From Sphingomonas sp. (GTDB taxonomy: Bacteria; Pseudomonadota; Alphaproteobacteria; Sphingomonadales; Sphingomonadaceae), in assembly GCF_030145815.1 (NCBI RefSeq), contig NZ_JAIXHL010000014.1, positions 62,001 through 126,000 of the forward strand: a DNA stretch of 64,000 nucleotides. The letters are read 5' to 3'. The translations under genes were made by a program, and so were the position numbers. Numbering within the stretch: position 1 is the stretch's first letter; each line of letters opens with the position of its first letter. Below the pieces are notes generated by a model. It was not told the origin of the DNA. It worked only from the letters and a program-made list of their open reading frames with translations, and did not search any database. Shown one piece after another: positions 36,563 to 44,356 of this stretch.

Positions 36563-37906
36563 ATGAAAACTGCACTCAAACTGGCTGCAGGCGCGGGAGC
36601 CGCGCTGTTCGCGGCCATGCCCGCCTGGGCCCAGGACGCGGCGGCTGCCGCCGCGCCGACGCCCGACAAGGGCGACACCGCATGGATGATGACCGCGACC
36701 GTGCTGGTCATGGCGATGATCGTGCCGGGCCTCGCGCTCTTCTATGGCGGTCTGGTCCGCACCAAGAATATGGCATCGGTCCTGACCCAGGTGCTGGCGG
36801 TCGCGGCGTTCGCGATGCTGCTCTGGGTGATGTACGGCTATGCGCTGTCGTTCGGCGGTGACGCCAACAAGATCATCTCGACCGGCAAGTTCCTGCTCGC
36901 CGGCGTAACCGCCGACTCGACCGTCGCCACCTTCTCCGATGGCGTGGTCATTCCCGAATTCGTGTTCATCGCATTCCAGATGACCTTCTCCGCGATCACC
37001 GTCGCGCTGGTCATCGGCGGCCTGGTCGAGCGCATGAAGTTCAGCGCGCTGATGGTGTTCGCCGCGATCTGGTTGACGATCGTCTATTACCCGATCGCAC
37101 ACATGGTCTGGTATTTGGGTGGCACGGACGAAGCGACCGGTCTGATCTTCGGCTGGGGCGCGCTCGACTTTGCGGGCGGCACGGTGGTCCATATCAACGC
37201 GGGCGTCTCGGCGCTGGTCGGTGCGATCATCCTGGGCAAGCGCAAGGGCTATCCGACCGAGCGCATGGCGCCGCACTCGCTGACCATGACGCTGATCGGC
37301 ACGGGTCTGCTGTGGGTGGGCTGGTTCGGTTTCAACGCTGGTTCGGCACTCGAAGCCAATGGCGCGGCGGGTCTCGCGCTGATCAACACCTTCGTCGCCA
37401 CCGCTGCTGGCGTGCTGTTCTGGATGCTGACCGAGCGCGTGCTGGGTCACAAGGCGTCGCTGCTGGGCGCATGCTCGGGTGCGATTGCCGGTCTGGTCGC
37501 GGTCACCCCGGCGGCGGGTAACTCGGGTCCGTTCGGCGCGATCCTGCTTGGCGCGATTGCCGGTGTAGTCTGCGCAATCTTCGTCATCGCGATCAAGCCG
37601 AAGCTGAAGATCGACGAATCGCTCGACGCCTTCGGCATCCACGCTCTCGGTGGCATCATCGGTTCGGTCCTCACCGCCGTGACAATGCTTCCCGCGCTGG
37701 GTGGTCCGGGCGCAGCCGACTATGCACTGGGCCCGCAGCTGTGGATCCAGATCAAGTCGGTCGGCGTCGCGGTTGCCTGGGCGGCAATCGGTTCGGCGAT
37801 CGCCTTTACCGTTGCCAAGGCTCTGACCGGCCTGCGCGTCAGCCCCGAAGTCGAGCAGGAAGGCCTCGACCTCGGCGAGCATGGCGAGCGCGCCTACAAC
37901 TACTGA
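36563..37906 (+). CDS. amtB: Ammonium transporter
   Basis: AmtB/Mep/Rh-family ammonium channel, 447 residues. A signal peptide ends near residue 23 (AMPAWAQ), then about 11 hydrophobic segments. Family stretches: PGLALFYGGLVRTKNMASVL, VYYPIAHMVW, DFAGGTVVHINAGVSALVGA, WVGWFGFNAGSAL and GIHALGGIIGSVLTA; the two pore His residues fall in the HIN and IHALGG patches. ATG 36563 follows AAGGGGG. GlnK-AmtB pairing implies the usual P-II gating. Confidence 0.96.
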   Translation: MKTALKLAAGAGAALFAAMPAWAQDAAAAAAPTPDKGDTAWMMTATVLVMAMIVPGLALFYGGLVRTKNMASVLTQVLAVAAFAMLLWVMYGYALSFGGDANKIISTGKFLLAGVTADSTVATFSDGVVIPEFVFIAFQMTFSAITVALVIGGLVERMKFSALMVFAAIWLTIVYYPIAHMVWYLGGTDEATGLIFGWGALDFAGGTVVHINAGVSALVGAIILGKRKGYPTERMAPHSLTMTLIGTGLLWVGWFGFNAGSALEANGAAGLALINTFVATAAGVLFWMLTERVLGHKASLLGACSGAIAGLVAVTPAAGNSGPFGAILLGAIAGVVCAIFVIAIKPKLKIDESLDAFGIHALGGIIGSVLTAVTMLPALGGPGAADYALGPQLWIQIKSVGVAVAWAAIGSAIAFTVAKALTGLRVSPEVEQEGLDLGEHGERAYNY

Positions 37907-37913
37907 TGAAATT

Positions 37914-37941
37914 GGGGCCGCACCCATGGCGGTGCGGCCCC
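37914..37941. other. G+C-rich hairpin after amtB
   Basis: Palindrome GGGGCCGCACC-CATGGC-GGTGCGGCCCC directly after the amtB stop, without a T-tract. It probably protects the mRNA 3' end or pauses polymerase ahead of the intrinsic terminator at 37968. Confidence 0.6.
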
Positions 37942-37967
37942 TCACGATGTTCCTCCTGCGGACGACT

Positions 37968-37998
37968 GGGCCGGTGCGAAAGCGCCGGCCCGTTTTTT
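37968..37998 (+). terminator. Intrinsic terminator of glnK-amtB
   Basis: Stem GGGCCGG(TGC)/(GC)GCCGGCCC with a GAAA-type loop followed by six T residues (37993-37998). The T-run touches the end of the convergent GMC oxidoreductase gene. Confidence 0.88.
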
Positions 37999-39568
37999 AT
38001 GCGAGGTCGGCCTTCACGAAATCCGCGCAGCGCTCGCCGATCATGATGCTCGGCGCATTGGTGTTGCCGCCGATCAGCCGCGGCATGATCGAGGCGTCGG
38101 CGAGATAGAGCCCCTCGACCCCGCGCACGCGCAGCTGCGGGTCGCACACCGCGTCCGCATCCGATCCCATTCGGGCAGTGCCGACCGGGTGATAGATCGT
38201 GTCAGCCCGCGCGCGGATCAGCCGCTCCAGCGTGGCATCGTCGTCGAACGGGTAGCGGTCCTTGCCCCCGAACGCAGCGAGCGGCTCCTGCTCCAGAATG
38301 CGGTACATCATCCGCGTTCCCTTCATCAGCCCGGCCAGATCGCGCGGGTCCGACAGGAATCGTGGATCGATCAGCGGCGCCGCGCGCGGATCGGGCGACT
38401 TGAGCCGCACCGTCCCGCGGCTCTCGGGGCGCAGGACGCAGGCGTGGCAGCTGAACCCATGTGCCTTGACCTTCGCGCGACCATGATCCTCGACGATCGC
38501 GATCAGGAAATGGAGCTGGATGTCGGGCACCTCCAGCGCCGGATCGCTTTTCAGGAACGCCCCGCCCTCGGCATAGGGTGAGGTCATCATGCCGCTGCGG
38601 TTGCGGAACCAGCGCCACATCCCGCCCAGCCCGGCGAGCGATCCGCGCAGCGAGCGGCCGAGGAAGTCGTAACCCGGCGTCTCGAACGCCGCGACATAAT
38701 CGAGATGGTCCTGAAGGTTGCCGCCCACCTCGGGCCGGTCGATCCGGACCTGAAGCCCCATTTCCTTGAGATGCGCGGCGGGGCCGATGCCTGAGAGCAT
38801 CAGCGTCTGCGGCGTGCCGAACACGCCGCCGGCCATCACCACGGCGCGGCGGGCGCGGATCATCTTCGTCTGCCCGCCGCGTGAATAGGCAACGCCCCAC
38901 ACGCGCCCCTCCTCGAACAGCACGCGCTCGACCGTCGCGTCGCAGATGATCTCGAGGTTCGGGCGTTCCTTCAGATAGCCGCGTGCGGCGGTCCAGCGCT
39001 CGCCATCCTTCTGCGTCACCTGATAGACGCCGATCCCCTCTTGCCGCGCGCCGTTGAAATCGGCGTTGCGCGGGATCTGCAACGCCGCCCCCGCCTCGAT
39101 GAAGGCGCGCGTGCCGGGGTGGACGAAGCTCTGATCACTGACATGGAGCGGGCCGTCGCCGCCGTGGAAAGCGTCCGCGCCATGTTCATTGGCCTCGCTC
39201 CGCTTGAACACCGGCAGAACGTCGTCCCAGCTCCAGCCGGGGCAGCCGAGCCGCGCCCAGTTATCATAGTCCCACGGCACGCCGCGAATGTAGAGCATCG
39301 CGTTGATCGCGCTCGACCCGCCCAAGCCCCGACCGCGCGGCTGATAGCCCCGCCGCCCGTCGAGCCCCGGCTGCGGCACGGTTTCATACGCATAGTTGGT
39401 CGCGGGGGTCTGCATCGCGATGCCGCCGGGCATCAGGGTGCGGAAGCTGGTGTTACGCCCGCCCGCTTCGAGCACCGCGACGCTATACTTGCCGTCCTCG
39501 CTCAGCCGGCCTGCTGCGGCGCTCCCGCCGGATCCGGCTCCGATGACGACGATATCTGCTTCGTCCAC
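37997..39568 (-). CDS. GMC-family FAD oxidoreductase
   Basis: Glucose-methanol-choline oxidoreductase resembling choline dehydrogenase or alcohol dehydrogenases, 523 residues. FAD motif IVVIGAGSGGSAAAGRLSED at the N-terminus, then GRGLGGSSAINAMLYIRG, and C-terminal YHPVGTARMGSD with the catalytic His plus IGGNTNAPSIMIGE with the paired Asn. Substrate is probably a primary or secondary alcohol; not determinable. GTG 39568 is taken as start because homology begins there with GGGGAC upstream. Its 5' end overlaps the hydroxylase gene by 67 bp. Not exported by sequence. Confidence 0.88.
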   Translation of the reverse strand: MDEADIVVIGAGSGGSAAAGRLSEDGKYSVAVLEAGGRNTSFRTLMPGGIAMQTPATNYAYETVPQPGLDGRRGYQPRGRGLGGSSAINAMLYIRGVPWDYDNWARLGCPGWSWDDVLPVFKRSEANEHGADAFHGGDGPLHVSDQSFVHPGTRAFIEAGAALQIPRNADFNGARQEGIGVYQVTQKDGERWTAARGYLKERPNLEIICDATVERVLFEEGRVWGVAYSRGGQTKMIRARRAVVMAGGVFGTPQTLMLSGIGPAAHLKEMGLQVRIDRPEVGGNLQDHLDYVAAFETPGYDFLGRSLRGSLAGLGGMWRWFRNRSGMMTSPYAEGGAFLKSDPALEVPDIQLHFLIAIVEDHGRAKVKAHGFSCHACVLRPESRGTVRLKSPDPRAAPLIDPRFLSDPRDLAGLMKGTRMMYRILEQEPLAAFGGKDRYPFDDDATLERLIRARADTIYHPVGTARMGSDADAVCDPQLRVRGVEGLYLADASIMPRLIGGNTNAPSIMIGERCADFVKADLA

Positions 39569-40464
39569 GCTGTCCCCGCCTTTTCCCGCGCCTCCCAGCG
39601 CGCCTTGATTATCTCGGATGTATCGCGACTGCCGTCGTGGCTCCAGCCGGGCGGCGCGATCATATACATGAGGCGCGCGTGCCAGTTCGGGGCAGCCCAC
39701 ACGTCCTGCGCGATCCCCCACCATTCGTGGAAGGCGGCGCGGATCAGGTTGAAGTCGGGCAGGTTCTTGACGATGCCATAGCGGGGCCGGTCGTCGTCGC
39801 GCTCGGCCTCGAACGTGCCGAACATGCGGTCCCAGATGATGAAGACGCCCGCATAATTCTTGTCGAGATAGCGCGGGTTGGTCGCGTGGTGGACGCGGTG
39901 GTGCGACGGGGTGTTCATCACCGCCTCGAACCAGCGCGGCATGCGCCCGATCACCTCGGTATGGATCCAGAACTGATAGACCAGGTTCAGCCCTGCGACG
40001 AAGAACACCATCGCCGGCGGAAATCCGATCAGGAACAGCGGCAGGCGGAAGATGAAGCCCAGGCTGAAGAACCCGGTCCAGGTCTGCCGCAGCGCGGTGG
40101 ACAGGTTATAATGCTGGCTGCTGTGGTGGATGACATGGCTCGCCCAGAACCAGCGCACGCGATGGGCCGAGCGGTGGAAGACATAGTAAGCGAGGTCGTC
40201 AAGCACGAAGGCGAGGACGAACCAGTACCAGGCATAGCCGATGTCGAAGAGGCGGAACTGGTGGACCCACACCGCCATCGCGAAGACGAAACCGCCTGCC
40301 AGCACGCCCGCGATCGTGCTCCCGAATCCGAGCATGAGCGAGGTCAGCGTATCGCGCGGGCAATAGCGGCTGCGATCCTTGAGCCGCGCGACCACCATCT
40401 CCGCCAGCACGAGCAGGACGAAGGCCGGGACGGCTAGGTCGACCGGATTCGGCAGGTTGGGCAT
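39502..40464 (-). CDS. Sterol desaturase / fatty acid hydroxylase family protein
   Basis: Integral membrane di-iron oxygenase of 320 residues with 4-5 hydrophobic segments. The three histidine clusters are HRSAH (97-101), HVIHHSSQHYN (110-120) and HHRVHH (188-193), the full metal-ligand set of the family. Substrates range from fatty acids to carotenoids and sterols; not specified here. Its last 22 codons overlap the start of the GMC oxidoreductase gene in another frame, so the two are tightly coupled and may act in sequence (hydroxylation then alcohol oxidation). A candidate operator lies 10 bp upstream of the start. Confidence 0.88.
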   Translation of the reverse strand: MPNLPNPVDLAVPAFVLLVLAEMVVARLKDRSRYCPRDTLTSLMLGFGSTIAGVLAGGFVFAMAVWVHQFRLFDIGYAWYWFVLAFVLDDLAYYVFHRSAHRVRWFWASHVIHHSSQHYNLSTALRQTWTGFFSLGFIFRLPLFLIGFPPAMVFFVAGLNLVYQFWIHTEVIGRMPRWFEAVMNTPSHHRVHHATNPRYLDKNYAGVFIIWDRMFGTFEAERDDDRPRYGIVKNLPDFNLIRAAFHEWWGIAQDVWAAPNWHARLMYMIAPPGWSHDGSRDTSEIIKARWEAREKAGTAWTKQISSSSEPDPAGAPQQAG

Positions 40465-40473
40465 CCTCGCTCC

Positions 40474-40487
40474 TTACACGAATGTAA
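40474..40487. promoter_or_regulatory. Candidate operator before the hydroxylase-GMC operon
   Basis: Palindrome TTACA-CGAA-TGTAA lies 10 bp upstream of the hydroxylase start, embedded in the most A+T-rich patch nearby. The shape fits a TetR- or FadR-type repressor site. No regulator gene is adjacent. Confidence 0.45.
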
Positions 40488-40517
40488 ATAAGCGCGTCGG
40501 CCCATCCATAGCAAGGG

Positions 40518-40913
40518 TCAGGTGAGTGTCTCGGCGAACGCCCGTGCCGCTTCGGCATCGGCAACGGTGATGCGCAACACGGTGCCGGGCTGCAGCTCCA
40601 GTGCGAGCTTCGTGCCATCGGCCTCGGGATGCGCCATGACGATGCGCGCGGACTTGAACCGGGTTGCCCGATGCCGCGCGCCGAGCGGCTCGATCACCAC
40701 CAGGTCGCCCGGGCCGCTTGCCACTGCGGCGCGCCCGCCATCGGCGGCGACGACGCCGACGCGGCCCTCGAATCCGGACACCAGCGCCTCGGCCATCCGG
40801 ATGGCGTCGTCTCCGTCGGCAAGTGCCTGCGTGCCACCCAGCCGGAGCATCCGGGCAACTCCCGCCAGCGCCAGCACGGCGCCGAGCGACCCGGCGGCAA
40901 GCCACCAGTTCAT
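40518..40913 (-). CDS. Membrane-anchored hypothetical protein
   Basis: Protein of 131 residues from ATG 40913; family not recognised. Residues ~3-23 (WWLAAGSLGAVLALAGVARML) form one N-terminal membrane segment. The remainder is a soluble beta-rich-looking domain (GRVGVVAADGGRAAV, GDLVVIEPLG) probably facing the cytoplasm. It begins 4 bp after the TIGR01244-type gene and ends the recQ operon. Confidence 0.6.
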   Translation of the reverse strand: MNWWLAAGSLGAVLALAGVARMLRLGGTQALADGDDAIRMAEALVSGFEGRVGVVAADGGRAAVASGPGDLVVIEPLGARHRATRFKSARIVMAHPEADGTKLALELQPGTVLRITVADAEAARAFAETLT

Positions 40914-40917
40914 CGCG

Positions 40918-41343
40918 TCAGGCCTTGCCCGCCAGCGTGTCGAGCATCGGGCGCAAGCCGGTAAGGTCATATCCGGCCTGGGCCGCCTTGGTCACCAACG
41001 TCTGGGGATCGGTGCCGCGACTGGCTTCGGCGAGCGCCCAAAGGTTGGTCGAGCGTGTGCCGGAGCGACAATAGGCGAAGACCGGGCCGCCCGCGCCGTC
41101 GATCGCGGCGCGCATCGCCTCGACCTGCGGCATCGAAAAGCCGGCATGGGTCACGGGGATCGCGTGGTAGGACAGGCCCAGCGTCTCTGCGACCGCGCGG
41201 ATCGCGTCGCCCGATGGCTGGCCGGGCTCTTCTTCGTCCGGACGGTTGTTGACGATCGCCTTGAAGCCCGCGCGCGCCAGTTCGGTGACATCGGCGGGGC
41301 TGATCTGGGGGGAGACGGAGATGGTCTCGTCGATCGTGCGCAT
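40918..41343 (-). CDS. TIGR01244 family sulfur transferase/phosphatase-like protein
   Basis: Protein of 141 residues of the DUF442/TIGR01244 group, the same domain as the N-terminal part of Blh. It has a Cys-dependent phosphatase P-loop YCRSGTRSTN with Cys92 and Arg98, preceded by FKAIVNNRPDEEEPGQPS. The family includes phosphatase-like and rhodanese-related proteins; activity unproven. Its ATG abuts the recQ stop directly, so it sits in the recQ operon. Confidence 0.85.
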   Translation of the reverse strand: MRTIDETISVSPQISPADVTELARAGFKAIVNNRPDEEEPGQPSGDAIRAVAETLGLSYHAIPVTHAGFSMPQVEAMRAAIDGAGGPVFAYCRSGTRSTNLWALAEASRGTDPQTLVTKAAQAGYDLTGLRPMLDTLAGKA

Positions 41344-43113
41344 TCAGGCTGCCTCGTGGATCACTTGCAGGAAGGCATCGCCATAGTCCGCCAGCTTGCG
41401 CGCGCCAATGCCCGGAATGCGTGACAGGTCGGCAAGTGTCGCGGGCCGCTTCGCCGCCATCTCGCGCAGCACCGAATCGTGGAAGATGACATAGGGCGGC
41501 ACGGCGGCGGCCTGTGCCAGCGTCCGGCGCTTGTCGCGCAGTGCCTCGAACAGCGGATCGCCGACCGGGTTCGGCAGGCCGCCGCTGCTGGCACCCCGGC
41601 GACGGCGTTCGCGCTTGGGCGGGACGACCAGGTCGAGCGTGGCTTCGCCCTTCAGGATCGGGCGCGCGCCGGGGCCGAACTCGAGGCCGCCATGCGGGTT
41701 GGTGCGCAGCGCATCGCGCAGCAGCAAGGCGCGGCCGACCGGCTTGATCAGCGCCGCCTCATCCCCTTCGACGATCCCCCACACCGACAGCGACTCATGC
41801 CCGTTCATCAGGCTGCGCTCGCTCGACTGACCGGTCAGCACCTGCTCGATATAGGTCGCGCCGAAGCTCTGGCCGGTGCGGAACACCGCGGAGAGATATT
41901 TCTGCGCGGTCACGCTGGCGTCGATCGCCTTGGGCGCTTCGAGGCAATTGTCGCAATTGCCGCAGGTCGCGGGCGGATCCTCGCCGAAATGGCGCAGCAG
42001 GATTGCGCGGCGGCATCCGGCGGTCTCGACCAGCGCGCCCAGTGCGCTGAGGCGCGCGCGCTCGCCCGGCTGGCGCTCCGGCTCGACCTCGCCGATCCGC
42101 TGACGGGCGCGGGCGAAATCGTCGGCACCCCAGTAAAGCTGTGCCACCGCCGGGTCGCCGTCGCGGCCGGCGCGGCCGGTTTCCTGATAATAGCCCTCGA
42201 TCGACTTGGGCAGGCCGGCATGGATGACGAAGCGGACGTCGGGCTTGTCGATGCCCATGCCGAACGCGACCGTGGCGACGATCACCATGTCCTCGCTCGC
42301 CACGAACGCGGCCTGGTTGCGGCGGCGCACCGCAGGGTCGAGCCCGGCATGATAGGGCAGGACGGGGCGCCCGCCCGCGGCGAGCTTCTCCGCCAGCTGT
42401 TCGACGCCCTTGCGGGTCTGGGCATAGACAATGCCGGGGCCGGACTGGGTGGCGATGAAATCGGCGACCTGGCGGGGGACATTGTCGCGCGGCGCGATAT
42501 TGTAGCGGATATTGGGACGGTCGAACCCAGCGACGATCAGCCCGTCTTCGGCGATGCCGAGCTGGTTCAGAATATCGGCACGGGTGTGTGCGTCCGCGGT
42601 GGCGGTCAGCGCAAGGCGAGGGACGTCGGGGAAGGCGTCCATCAACGGGCGCAGCAGGCGGTAATCGGGGCGGAAGTCATGCCCCCATTCGCTCACGCAA
42701 TGCGCTTCGTCGATTGCGAACAAGGCGAGCGGGGCCGAGCGCAGCAGGTCGCGGAAGCTGCTGTTCGACGCGCGTTCGGGTGCGACATAGAGCAGGTCGA
42801 GGTCGCCGTTGCGGAAGCGCTCGATCGTCTCCGCGCGATTCTCGTCCACGCTGGTCAGCGTGGCGGCGCGGATGCCGACCGCTTCGGCGGCGCGCAACTG
42901 GTCGTGCATCAGCGCGATCAGCGGGGAGATGACGACGCAGGTGCCGTCGAGCATCGTCGCGGGCAGCTGATAGGTCAGCGACTTGCCCGCACCGGTCGGC
43001 ATCACCGCCAGCGTGCGCTGTCCCGCGAGCACGCGATCGACCACCTGCCGCTGGACGCCGCGAAAATCTGGAAAGCCGAAAAGCGTGTGCAGAACGTCGC
43101 GTGGATCACTCAT
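41344..43113 (-). CDS. recQ: ATP-dependent DNA helicase RecQ
   Basis: 3'-5' DNA helicase of recombination and replication-fork repair, 589 residues from ATG 43113. Walker A MPTGAGKS, DEAH box IDEAHCVSEWGHDFRPDY, motif V/VI ATVAFGMGIDKPDVRFVIH and QETGRAGRDG. The RQC zinc-binding cysteines are in ATCGNCDNC with an upstream Cys in GCRRAIL. The C-terminal HRDC domain covers roughly the last 80 residues. The start overlaps the stop of the upstream hypothetical gene (ATGA). Confidence 0.95.
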   Translation of the reverse strand: MSDPRDVLHTLFGFPDFRGVQRQVVDRVLAGQRTLAVMPTGAGKSLTYQLPATMLDGTCVVISPLIALMHDQLRAAEAVGIRAATLTSVDENRAETIERFRNGDLDLLYVAPERASNSSFRDLLRSAPLALFAIDEAHCVSEWGHDFRPDYRLLRPLMDAFPDVPRLALTATADAHTRADILNQLGIAEDGLIVAGFDRPNIRYNIAPRDNVPRQVADFIATQSGPGIVYAQTRKGVEQLAEKLAAGGRPVLPYHAGLDPAVRRRNQAAFVASEDMVIVATVAFGMGIDKPDVRFVIHAGLPKSIEGYYQETGRAGRDGDPAVAQLYWGADDFARARQRIGEVEPERQPGERARLSALGALVETAGCRRAILLRHFGEDPPATCGNCDNCLEAPKAIDASVTAQKYLSAVFRTGQSFGATYIEQVLTGQSSERSLMNGHESLSVWGIVEGDEAALIKPVGRALLLRDALRTNPHGGLEFGPGARPILKGEATLDLVVPPKRERRRRGASSGGLPNPVGDPLFEALRDKRRTLAQAAAVPPYVIFHDSVLREMAAKRPATLADLSRIPGIGARKLADYGDAFLQVIHEAA

Positions 43114-43997
43114 GCGGCGGGGATATAGCCAGTCTCCACCAGAAATGCGCGTAAACCCGCCGGATAATCGGGATATTCGATCAGCTGCCCCTCCGGACAC
43201 TCGCCATCTTCGCTGCGTTCAACCTTGCACCGGTCGGGCCAGGTCGCCGGCTCCTTGCGATATTCGGTGAGGATGACCGGCCACACCGCGTCGAGCGTCC
43301 CGAGCCGTGCGGCGGCGGCGGCCCAGGCGGCGCACGCGCCATTGGGATAGTCCTCTGCCATGCACGCCTTGCGTGCGCTGGCGGCGGCCTTTTCGAAGAT
43401 CTTGGCAAAGCGCGGTTCGGCCGAAACGTCGCGCACCGCGCCGTCGACCACGTTCAGCACCTTGGGCGGCGCAACGCTCGCGGCATAGCTTTCAAAGGCA
43501 TAGAGGAAGCGGTCGTCGCTCACCACGATGTCGCGCGTTCCGTCGCCATCCACATCCTTTGGCCAGCCGATCTCGGCCCCGTCATAGCCGCCCAGATCGG
43601 CGACCGTGAGCGCGTCGCCTGCGGGCGTGACCACGCGCATCCGCTGACAGCAATGCATGCCGCCGGTATAGTCCTGAAAGAAGGCGACGACCGGGCCGTC
43701 CTTCGACAGGCGGCCGAGCATCAGGATATTCTGCATCGGCGACCCGTCGAGCTTGACGCTCGCCCCGTCGGCGCGGGTGATCGTCAGCACCGGGTCGACA
43801 TCGCCGTCTTCGCATTCCTCGCCCAGCGGGGCGCACTGGACGCGCTCGAACACGGCGGTGAGGTCGCCGAGGCGATAGACCTTGCGCCCCTCGCCCATCG
43901 TCCATTCGATCCGCTGGCCGTCGCGGACCAGCTTGCCGGGAGATGCGGCTGCGCCGAGCATGAGGGCGGCCGCGATCAGACTGAGCAGGCGTAGCAT
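43110..43997 (-). CDS. Exported hypothetical protein with Ca-binding-like repeat
   Basis: Protein of 295 residues from ATG 43997 with a signal peptide (MLRLLSLIAAALMLGAAAS). Family not named with certainty. The middle contains WPKDVDGDGTRDIVVSDDRFLYAF, an FG-GAP/VCBS-like Asp-rich calcium-binding pattern, and several Cys residues (GMHCCQRM, GECPEG) suggest disulphides. Predicted periplasmic. First gene of the recQ operon, overlapping recQ by 4 bp; the pairing of an exported protein with a helicase is unexplained. Confidence 0.62.
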   Translation of the reverse strand: MLRLLSLIAAALMLGAAASPGKLVRDGQRIEWTMGEGRKVYRLGDLTAVFERVQCAPLGEECEDGDVDPVLTITRADGASVKLDGSPMQNILMLGRLSKDGPVVAFFQDYTGGMHCCQRMRVVTPAGDALTVADLGGYDGAEIGWPKDVDGDGTRDIVVSDDRFLYAFESYAASVAPPKVLNVVDGAVRDVSAEPRFAKIFEKAAASARKACMAEDYPNGACAAWAAAAARLGTLDAVWPVILTEYRKEPATWPDRCKVERSEDGECPEGQLIEYPDYPAGLRAFLVETGYIPAA

Positions 43998-44065
43998 CAA
44001 GCGATTGTCCTCCGTGGCCGGATCGCTACCATTCGTCCCGATGCACGGCAATCGGGAGGCGGGTG

Positions 44066-44356
44066 ATGGAATCTGACGCGATTCGCGACAATGCGGAGCA
44101 AAGCCGGTTCGAGGTCATGGTGGATGGTCATCTTGCGCATGCCGATTACCGCCTCAAGGGCGACATCATCACCTTTACCCACACGATCGTCCCGCCCGCG
44201 CTGGAGGGACGGGGCATTGCCAGCGCGCTGATCCGCCACGCGCTGGACGCGGCCCGGACACGCGGGCTGCGCGTGGTGGCGAAATGCACCTTCGTCTCCG
44301 CCTATATCCGCAAGCATCCCGAATGGGCAGACCTGCTACTCGACGTCCAGGGTTAG
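44066..44356 (+). CDS. GNAT family N-acetyltransferase (YidJ/NATD1-like)
   Basis: Small acetyltransferase-like protein of 96 residues (COG2388 type). FEVMVDGHLAHADYRL, ITFTHTIVPPALEGRGIASALIRHAL (acetyl-CoA binding loop) and KCTFVSAYIRKHPEWADL are typical. Its substrate is unknown. ATG 44066 follows a GTG immediately upstream. Its stop TAG overlaps the convergent hisZ TAA (TTAG). Confidence 0.86.
   Translation: MESDAIRDNAEQSRFEVMVDGHLAHADYRLKGDIITFTHTIVPPALEGRGIASALIRHALDAARTRGLRVVAKCTFVSAYIRKHPEWADLLLDVQG

Noticed and set aside
36386..37945. 519-codon minus-strand frame opposite amtB
   Set aside because: Arg/His/Asp-rich translation with no domain; amtB on the plus strand is certain.
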